64,000 bases of DNA from positions 2,308,260-2,372,259 of the forward strand of contig OZ024894.1 in NCBI GenBank assembly GCA_964017195.1. Direction: 5' to 3'. The DNA is from Siderastrea radians (Eukaryota; Cnidaria; Anthozoa; Scleractinia; Rhizangiidae). Shown piece by piece: positions 56,433 to 64,000 of this stretch (position 1 is its first letter; every line of letters starts with the position of its first letter). A model generated the notes under the pieces. That model did no database searches, was not told where the DNA came from, and was given only the letters and a program-made list of their open reading frames with translations. Position numbers and translations under genes: made by a program.

Positions 56433-56473
56433 AAACGGACGAGTAAAAGATTGAGCAACTCGAAATAGTCTGT

Positions 56474-56484
56474 AAATAATAATA
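56474..56484 (+). terminator. Polyadenylation signal candidate after the METTL7-like exon
   Basis: AATAATAAAATAAC contains AATAAA about 45 bases after the stop, at an appropriate distance for a short 3' UTR. Confidence 0.45.
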
Positions 56485-58780
56485 AAATAACATATAATAA
56501 TAATTGTTATCATCATCATCATAGACTATTGGTATCTTTAGCATAATTATCGAATATTAAAGCGGGAACATAGAAGTATAAAAGGTATTAATTTATACTA
56601 AGAATTATAAAATTCCTTTTTTAAAAGGGTTTTTTACGTAGAAGTCATTTTCCCCCAACGTTTTATCCTTTTTTCAATCCAAAAATGCTATCATATGATT
56701 ATAGTGCAAGCTCACATAAATCTGAGAAATTTTTTTTGCGATTTTTAAAGTGAACGTAAAGAAAGAGAAGGGGGAGGGAAATGAATGAATTTTAAGAAAA
56801 TTAAAAATTGTAAAGAATTAAAGGTGAGTTAAGATTAAAATCAAAATTTAATAATTAATAGGTGGACACTAAAACAGTCCACAAACAACCCCAAGTGCTC
56901 TTGCGTAGGGGTGGACTGTCTAGGGGTGTGTACAACAATTTAATCCCTCAGTTTATTTATTTCTTAAATCTTGTCAATTCAGGCATATTTCCCCCTTAAA
57001 AACAGGTACTGAGGAACTGTTTCTTATCTCGGATGGCAGAGCATTTCGTAGCACTGGGGCTGCCACCGGGAATGATCTTGTACCGTTTTGAACAGAGCGA
57101 GACATTTGGAAACGGGAGATCGAAAACGAAATGAGCCTAGCCGAGCCGTGCTCGTCTATTTTCAAGTCTATCTTTTTTCAAGCTTTGGCACTTATAAGAT
57201 CTTGTTCAGTTAGGTTAAAGCCAAGTTCAAAATAGCTGTTTTTTTTTTCTATCCAGAGGTTCTTTGCAAGATTAGAGAAATGGATGGGAAATAATGGATA
57301 GGAAAAATAGATCAAAGCCCGTGCGTTTGGGGAAGAAGGGGAGCCTCTGTTCACTTCGTTTCTCAACTCATCCTCCGACTGACTATTAGACCTTAAGAGA
57401 ATATAAAAGAAGCTTCGGCGGAGGAGATACAAACGGCTGTGAAAACAATTTTCTTCTGCTTTTGGTTCCAGGGGCACCCAACGAGAAAATTTTAGCGAAA
57501 GACTTGAAATATCATTTTTATTTTATTTATTATGCTTTCTTAGATTTTTTCAGAGCTTCTTAAAGGCATCTTTGTGTAAGCTAACACAGGTTAATCTGTT
57601 CGGAGTTTTTAGCTGAAAATTTACGCTGCAGAAAATTTTAAGAAACAGAATCCTATCCGCCGAATTTCGGAGCTACTGAACGCTCTCCGAAAATGCTAGC
57701 AGACCTTATCTTACAATCTAAACGACATATTTGTCCCTCCGAAAACAATAGGAATTAACCAGTCTCCTTGTTACGAAAGTCTGAGGATGTTTCCCCCCAA
57801 AAATCTCTAGTTTTAACTGCAGTTAAATCCTAATATCTCAGGCGACTTAGGCCTTCCGAACAGATATTCCCCGAAACGATCCGTTGGCCCGGGGGGCGGG
57901 TACTCCCTTATATGGCCTTAACGGGGACGTGCGGCCCGATAGGGATGGCTTTCAGAGGGTTTTGTCTTGAACGGGGTATCGATTTCACCATTTTTTGTCT
58001 TAAATAGGGTATCGTTACACGACCTTGTGTATTCGTTAATTTACAGAAACTTCGCCACAAGCCGAATTTTTACCAGTTTGCCAATATTCAGTTGATGAAT
58101 AAAACCTGAGCTGATAATGGCTGGATTTCGTACTTCAGGTCGCTTTTTGTAAGAAAATAATATAGAACTGTTAAATTTAGATAACATTAGGTAAACAAAG
58201 ATCTTAAACAGAGCGAAGACGCGTGATTTAACTTACAAACTAGGGACAAAGATAACACAAATAAGGTGTGGCTAACTTAGAGACCATTTTGTACATCAAG
58301 CAGGGCTTATACATTTTTTCCCCTGACTGTACTTAAGACTGTAGTTCTATTTATGTCAATTTAGATCTAGGAACTGCGTTAAAGAGTGCAGTATAAGTGT
58401 TTTGTGCAGGAGCTATATTCATTGTACTCTTTCTTGAGTTGATCATGTTCGTTGTAGAATCATTCAAGAAGAATAGTGAAATTTTGTTTAATTAAGAAAT
58501 CAGTTATTAAAGGTCATTATTTCTTGTATATGTGGAGGTTTAATTAAAACTTTAGTCAGCTATTAAGGTGCGTACTCCAGAAGAATGTAATCTAGTGAAC
58601 GCGCGTACTTGTAAGATCCATACTCTGAGCGTATACTTAATGAACGAAGAAGCGACGTACAAGTGCAAAAACGAAAAAGAAACCATAAAGGATAGAAATG
58701 AACTGTAAATCAAATTTGGGGCACATATCACGGGCACGTATGTCGTTAGATCGGTATCCCCCAGTTCAGTACAGTTGGTT
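56485..58780. other. Intergenic, nothing coding recognised
   Basis: A/T-rich. The block at 57885-58015 ('ggggggcgggtactcccttatatggcc' and 'ggggtatcg') is the end of a common coral repeat with CCCC/GGGG-rich termini. Short frames (56974-57165, 57178-57477 minus) lack domains. Confidence 0.5.
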
Positions 58781-59250
58781 ATTGGTGTTTTAGGTCTGTA
58801 TGAGGGGGAGGGGATGGTCAATGGGCTAATAATCAGAAGTGACTTTTTATCGGAGGGGTAGGTCTGTGTGAGGGGGAGGGGATGGTCAATGGGCTAATAA
58901 TCAGAAGCGACTTTTTATCGGAGGGGTAGGTCTGTGTGAGGGGGAGGGGATGGTCAATGGGCTAATAATCAGAAGTGACTTTTTACCGGAGGGGTAGGTC
59001 TGTGTGAGGGGGAGGGGATGGTCAATGGGCTAATAATCAGAAGTGACTACTTATCGGAGGGGTATTGGTGTTTTAGGTCTGTATGAGGGGGAGAGGATGG
59101 TCAGTGGGCTAATAATCAGAAGTGACTTGTTATCGATGGGGTATTGGTGTTTTAGGTGTGTGTCATGGGGAGGGGAGTGTCAATGGGTTAATAATCAGAA
59201 GTGACTTTTCATCGGAGGGGTATTGGTGTTTTAGGTTTGTGTTCGGGGGG
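58781..59250 (+). repeat. Minisatellite, 68-bp and 79-bp units
   Basis: Unit starts ('gtctgtgtgaggggg' or close) fall at 58794, 58862, 58930, 58998, 59077, 59156 and 59235. The first three spacings are 68 bp; the last three are 79 bp because each unit gains 'attggtgtttt'. The G-rich strand is plus. Confidence 0.95.
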
Positions 59251-59299
59251 GAGGGGGTGGGAGTGGGTATTGCTGTAAGCCTTTCATTTCTAGTGGAAG

Positions 59300-59460
59300 A
59301 GACTAAATCTTCTGCCGGTGCAAAGGCAGATGGCGTAAATGGATTTAGGTTAGCAAATTGTAAAAGTGATCAGAATTGTTTTTGATCGCGTCCACTCATC
59401 TGAAGTTGGATTCTGGGCTTTGCCAATTTCAAATAGTGCTGGCTTTGCCTACGTTGATTT
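59300..59460. repeat. Dispersed repeat shared with 15380-15510
   Basis: 'ggtgcaaaggcagatggcgtaaatggatttaggttagca' and 'ctgaagttggattctggg' match the 15380-15480 block. Confidence 0.75.
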
Positions 59461-60214
59461 GCAGCCGTTAAGGCTTAATGCACAAGTATCCAACCAACCA
59501 ACCAAACAAACAAATAAACCAAGAAAAATTGCTATATAGCCTAGCGAAGGAAAAGAGATGTCGGGTCATTGACACAAAACGAATATCCCCCCCCCCCTTT
59601 CCCAATCCAGACCTTGTTTAAAACTTCCTTTAGCGGCAAAACTACTGCGCATTCGCGCGCTGCTTTTTAGGTGTCCCCAAAACAGATGCAATTGACGCAC
59701 GTTTTGTCAAGAAAAAGAGCTCAATTGACAAATTCGTGAAGAGGAACAGAAACCTAAGAGGTCAACTTTTTGTCGAATTTTTTTGGCTAGACGGGAATGT
59801 GCATGTGTCACTGTTTGTAGCGTCTTGAGAGAGACCTCACCGCTGAAAGTGCATTTCAAATGAATAACTTTTTAAGAACCATACCGGCTGTTTTGTAACA
59901 TGCGACAAGGTATTGCAGTTCAACGATTTAGAATTTCTTTGACAAAACTATTCTTTTAAAAGTCGCCGTAGTTTTCTGTGATAAACTCGTACTACAACAG
60001 TTAGCACGTGCCGTACTTGAGCCAGCATGACCTCTACGTCACTCATCTTGACATCCAGACCTTTTGTTTATACCATAAACAATTTCTTTAAGCATACCCT
60101 GGTCCTTGTTAGTCGCCGCCTAGCAGCTAAATTTAGTTTGACCAGGGTTGGTCCAGGGTTGCACTGGGAGCGGAAAGGGGGGGGGGGGAGGAAGGGAGAG
60201 GAGAAATTTCGACT

Positions 60215-60693
60215 TTCAAATCCTTTATCCTACACCAGGCCATTCTCAGCTTCCTTTTACAAGCTTATTCTAGACTAGACAACGATAATCTCTACCCTAT
60301 CCTAGACTCACCAAGGGTCAATTCCTACGCTACACTAAATTCGTTATACCACTGACAAGTGTTGTCTGGATAAGTGACACCCTGTTATAGGGCAAAACTC
60401 CCTAATTTCTATACCCAGCCATCCTGGACTAAACTGCTGCATAAAACCACACCACACCCTTCACTGTAGCATATACACGTAAAGCTTATATATGAGAGTA
60501 CCCCCCCCCCTCCCCCCACCTCTCAGGGACGTGCGACCACTGCTTCGCTTTAATGAGGCGAAAACATCGCACTTACTTATCTATTGATGTATTTGTTTTA
60601 CATTTGCAGTATTAGGTGATGTTACTGTTAAAGTGCACGTTCCGTGTTGACTTTGACAAGACCTCTACGCAGCTGCATCAAAGGTTCCCGAGT
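60215..60693. repeat. Dispersed repeat shared with 15530-15610 and 55490-55860
   Basis: 60222-60303 matches the second part of the 15356-15625 repeat, and 60302-60693 matches 55498-55860. It ends about 280 bp before the TATA box of the BRICHOS gene. Confidence 0.8.
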
Positions 60694-60971
60694 GAGATCA
60701 TTTAAATATTTAGTAACTGAAAGCGTATTTTAATAGCCCATTTTCATCAGTATTTGAGACACTCTGTGGAGGAATGAAATGGGAGAAAGGCCAAAAAATA
60801 CAACAAGGAATCAAAATTAATCAATCCACAGTGAGATTATAAACCGCGATGAACGCTAAATGAGTAAAATAATCTCTGGATGTCTTACAACAGCGCTGAA
60901 ACGGAAAATTTATAAATAAGTCTCTTAACATTTTGTCATGTATCTCGAAAAACGAAACTCCCTGCAGAAAG

Positions 60972-61004
60972 TATAAAAGGAGTGTCTTTGAGGAGCTTTT
61001 CCCA
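60972..61004 (+). promoter_or_regulatory. TATA box and start region of the BRICHOS gene
   Basis: TATAAAAGG at 60972-60980 is followed about 25-30 bases later by a C/T-rich start region around 'tcccagtc' (61000-61006). The ATG is at 61082, giving a 5' UTR of about 80 bases. A strong TATA promoter fits a tissue-specific or inducible secreted peptide gene. Confidence 0.7.
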
Positions 61005-61081
61005 GTCGGAAGCGAAGGAGACAGACTGAACACAGTGAGATCCTGCTTCAACGAAGAATCGCTTTGCATCTGAGAAAGAAG

Positions 61082-63875
61082 ATGGTAGGTTTAGATTTTT
61101 CAGTGTAGTTATTTTCATGGACAGTTCTGCTCAGATCACTGGTCCAGGCCGTTTGTTTTTCTACTTGAACTTTCTCGCGAAGAGGAAGACCATTTTCCGA
61201 ATGTCTTCCGCCGGAAAAGATAATGGATCTTTATTTTTCCGTTTACCACGGGAATTCCAAACCGGTTTGCTTTGATTGAATTGTTTTTAAAAGCTTAAAA
61301 TGCTCCAACTTCTTAAGGAGAAATATTAAAAACGAATTTACTACAACTACTGCATCTGCGTTTTTGTTTATTTATTTAGAACACCGAAAATGATGTGATC
61401 TGCGGAAACACGAGTGAAATGAAGATGTGACCGTGCGTCAAAGTTGTAATCGCAATTTAACAGTTGTAATCGCAGGTGCTTTAATTAATTGCGATCACAA
61501 CATGTGGTAGTCAGCTTCATTTCATTTGTTTGTATGTTTGATAAATGTTTCGGGTGCAATTTGCTCATTAACAGTCATGTAACAACTTCGGGTTACACAA
61601 TTTGTTGATCATGAGTAATCAGTCTTGTATCTGTTTCGCCAGGATTTCAAGTTGTTCTCTTTGTGTCTTGGTCTGGTGGCCGTCGTGAGGTGTGCTTCCT
61701 CTGTTCCTGAAGAAAAGGTAAAAAATGTGTAATTTTTTAGAGAGCTCTAGTCATTTAAAACTGAAAATAGCCCAGTTGAAAAGCACTCTGAGCATTACAC
61801 TTGTTAAACAATAAGAAACGGTTTTGATCTCCACTCTTCGCACTCCACAGGTTTCGGTGGCAAAATACACAATGAAACTGTCCAAAGACGGCAAGGAATA
61901 TGACGGGGAGATTGAAATTGACACTAAAAAAGGAACAGAGACCTTCCATGTGCCGAAGGCTGCTTCCAACGAAGAGCCAGGAGATGTGGTGTATGATTTC
62001 AAAAGGGTAAGTAGCTCAAACCGGTACCAAGAAATCAGTGACGCTTCAATCGGCCTTTTTGTTTTCGTTCCCAGGGGCGCTGGCACGGTTTCTCATTGTG
62101 GGGTCCTTAAGATGTGTTTCACAAACGGCAATCGGAAGCCCGCTATTATTTCGTGCCACTTCACCACCCTCCGCCGGCCACCTCTTAAGCATACAGTTTT
62201 ATGACGCAAGCAGGGTCTACTGAGTTCTAAAGGGTCGTGTGCAATCTCACAGAATAACCATCCGATCTGTTTGTCTTCTTCCAAAGGGATTGACCTTGAT
62301 TCGGCTACCAGATGTCAAGTCCTGCTTTTTGAGTAATTCGACAGACGATGTTCCTAAACCGGCCGAGTTGGTTAAACTGTTGGTAAGTGAGAGAGTTTGC
62401 TAATAAGTTTAGTGATAACCGTTTCTACGGGAACAGACACAAAGTTGAGTTGATCTTTGTTTGAGATATATTTATTTATTAATTTGTTTCCAGCTTTAAT
62501 TTTTCCCTGCAAAGAGACCATATTCTCGGCTGCGGAATCCGCAATGTTGTTGTAACTTTAATGTCCCTTGTTTTGGTACTTTTTCTTTTATCGAATCCTT
62601 CCGCACCAAGCTGCCTAAGTTCAAGTTGGTTGCTGTAAAGCCTCCAACATTTGCAATCCTGGTTATCAGTCTGGTCTGATTCAGTCCGGTCTGAATCGTG
62701 TATTTGCTATTTTCTCTTTACACTGGCGACTGAAATCGAACTCTCAAGTCACCAGTGTAGTGATAGTAACCATCTGTAGTAGAAGTAATTCACTTTTCAA
62801 ACTCTTCTGTCACAAAACTTTGATCACAAGAACTGCTCAGAACTTAAAGCTGTAAATTCTCAATCTTGACATTCGAAGGTTCCCACTTCCTTTATTAGAT
62901 GTCTCTTTCCACTGTTTAGTGAGTTTTAGAAGCTCATTCTGACAAACTTAACATCTTTATTGTACACTCCTTCTTTAGGAAAACAGTGAGCGCAGTGGTT
63001 TTGAAGTGGAAAGATCTCGATCTGCTATAAATTTAACAGTTGTCGGAGTTCTCCAGGACCGTTCGGAATTGAGCGATGAAATGGCGGAGCTGTGCGCCAA
63101 GCTGCCGATTTATATCGTCGCCGAGGGCGATCTCGATCCAAGTGATGAGGATCAGGTGGCCGTTGAGGCTGAAGATGAAACTGCTTACATAGAAAAACTG
63201 TCTGCAAAACGTACGTAAAAGCAAAGTTTAAACCCTTACCCTTTTTAAAGGTATTAAAATACGCATATTAAAATACGCGTATTAAAATACGCTAATCGCT
63301 TAATCGATATGGTATCTCTTCCAAATAACTTGAACAAAAATTGCATATTTGTGCCTCGAAAATGAACCCAAAACAGTAGATGATCGCAGGATTTCAGTCA
63401 CTCGAAAGCTTCAAGCTTTCCTCTATTTTTGCGTTATGGTTCTGCCAACAATGTCGCAATCATTTTTAGTACCTAGACTTAGCTGCCATCTTTTTCAGCT
63501 GACAAATACAATGTATTTCGGCGACCCTTAAACATACTAAATTGTAATTTTTTTTACGCTTTCGTATACTGGTAGCGCAAAAAAGGCACCGGACCTTCCG
63601 GAATAACTTTCTTTGATTGGTGAGAACTCACGCCATGAGATCGAATCAAAAGTTCGACGTTCTAACCACTATGCATGTATTCAGATATGTGTATTTTTGT
63701 CTCTTCTTTAGGAGTGAAGCGAGGATGGGGAAGAATCCGCATACGCCGCGTGAAGCCAGTTCTCAAATGGGTCTGCAGAAACGTTTGCAAGTATAAATGC
63801 TACAAGTATTGCAACGTCATATGTTATAATGTCTGCAAAAGGCACTGCAGTCGTGTCTGCGGCTATATTGGGTGA
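61082..63875 (+). CDS. BRICHOS-domain precursor of a cationic Cys-rich (antimicrobial-like) peptide, six exons
   Basis: Exons 61082-61084 (ATG only), 61643-61717, 61851-62006, 62287-62382, 62979-63210 and 63712-63875 join in phase to give 241 residues. Residues 2-19 are a signal peptide (L-F-S-L-C-L-G-L-V-A-V-V). The BRICHOS domain spans about 66-160: D-V-V-Y-D-F-K-R-G-L-T before Cys91, and E-L-C-A-K-L-P-I-Y-I-V around Cys149, the two disulphide cysteines. Residues 159-182 are strongly acidic. A furin site R188-V-K-R191 precedes the last 50 residues: 13 Lys/Arg, no Asp/Glu, an N-terminal G-W-G-R-I-R-I-R-R stretch, then eight cysteines at mature positions 18, 22, 26, 30, 34, 38, 42 and 46. BRICHOS precursors of polychaete antimicrobial peptides (arenicin type) have this order, with BRICHOS acting as an intramolecular chaperone. 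Antimicrobial function here is inference. All donors and acceptors are canonical and no lesion is seen. Confidence 0.92.
61643..61717 (+). CDS. BRICHOS gene exon 2: signal peptide
   Basis: Twenty-five codons, phase 0 at both ends. The initiator ATG is alone at the end of exon 1 (ATG|GTAGGT), so this exon supplies the whole hydrophobic core. Cleavage is likely around residues 18-21, C-A-S-S. Confidence 0.9.
61851..62382 (+). CDS. BRICHOS gene exons 3-4: pro-region and first half of BRICHOS
   Basis: Exon 61851-62006 (52 codons) carries a strand-rich linker (Y-T-M-K-L-S, Y-D-G-E-I-E-I-D) and V-V-Y-D-F-K-R. Exon 62287-62382 (32 codons) continues G-L-T-L-I-R-L-P-D-V-K-S-C with the first conserved cysteine. 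Both are phase 0. Confidence 0.9.
62979..63210 (+). CDS. BRICHOS gene exon 5: second half of BRICHOS and acidic linker
   Basis: Encodes the rest of the domain with Cys149 in E-L-C-A-K-L-P-I-Y, then an acidic stretch (E-G-D-L-D-P-S-D-E-D-Q and E-A-E-D-E-T) that can neutralise the basic peptide before processing. It ends with one base, which with the next exon makes the first Arg of the furin site. Confidence 0.92.
63712..63875 (+). CDS. BRICHOS gene exon 6: entire mature cationic peptide
   Basis: Fifty-three codons: V-K-R completing the furin site, then the 50-residue peptide and TGA at 63873-63875. Mature residues 18-46 follow a strict C-x-x-x repeat with eight cysteines; between them are Lys, Arg, Tyr, Asn and Val. 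The C terminus G-Y-I-G ends in glycine, so amidation is possible. It is a self-contained effector exon joined by a phase-1 intron. Confidence 0.93.
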
Positions 63876-64000
63876 ATCTTTCCCTTTTTGGTATTCCTGC
63901 CATTATATATCAAAATGAGGGGCATAAGTGTTTATTTCCAGCTTTAAGAATATGTTGATTGTCAGTTGATTTTTTAAAGGGACTATCTCAGCTATTTCAT
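63876..64000. other. 3' flank of the BRICHOS gene, cut by window end
   Basis: The 3' UTR begins here. No AATAAA is seen before the window ends. Confidence 0.6.

Noticed and set aside
58781..59250. CRISPR-like array
   Set aside because: The units are head-to-tail with no unique spacers, and the context is eukaryotic. It is a minisatellite.

Overview
The window is eukaryotic nuclear DNA: AT-rich, with short coding exons bounded by GT/AG splice sites in consistent phases, long introns, microsatellites and many small DNA transposons. An astacin protease ending in an ShK domain, a discoidin-bearing adhesion GPCR, a BRICHOS precursor with a cationic Cys-rich tail, and repeat families of a kind familiar from coral genomes together point to an anthozoan cnidarian, most likely a stony coral. 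The species cannot be named from the sequence alone.

Layout: (1) 1-6.5 kb has no recognised coding exon. It holds a TATA-type promoter with a 5' splice donor, present in two diverged copies about 1.5 kb apart, then a palindromic repeat and a tRNA-derived SINE. (2) 6.5-12.5 kb, plus strand: seven exons of an astacin metalloprotease whose last exon is an ShK domain. One catalytic exon carries a one-base frame break at an A-run. (3) 12.5-30.4 kb: no convincing gene. It contains MITEs (pogo-like, piggyBac-like, fold-back), a 2.3 kb nested inverted repeat, two TTTAA-rich arrays bracketing about 9 kb, and a roughly 0.7 kb repeat unit seen at several places. (4) 30.9-52.2 kb, plus strand: an adhesion GPCR read through its exons as discoidin (F5/8C), a second and broken discoidin copy, HormR, GAIN, GPS, 7TM and cytoplasmic tail. 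TM2 is interrupted by a microsatellite, and a 7.4 kb intron between TM3 and TM4 holds a 3.6 kb transposon with long inverted repeats and several MITEs. (5) 52.2-56.1 kb: a 1.26 kb fold-back element and microsatellites. (6) 56.16-56.43 kb: the last exon of a METTL7-like methyltransferase, with no matching upstream exon found. (7) 56.5-60.9 kb: repeats, including a 68/79-bp minisatellite. (8) 60.97-63.88 kb, plus strand: a complete six-exon gene for a 241-residue secreted BRICHOS precursor ending in a 50-residue basic peptide with eight cysteines exactly four residues apart.

The genes do not form an operon or an obvious pathway. The protease and the BRICHOS peptide are secreted effectors; the GPCR is a surface receptor. 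The most interesting item is the BRICHOS precursor. It has the layout of polychaete BRICHOS antimicrobial-peptide precursors (signal, BRICHOS, acidic linker, furin site, cationic peptide), but I do not recognise its (C-x3) periodic mature peptide. The second theme is gene decay and remodelling: the duplicated discoidin exon pair, the microsatellite in TM2 and the frame break in the protease are each either real lesions or assembly errors, and read data would decide.
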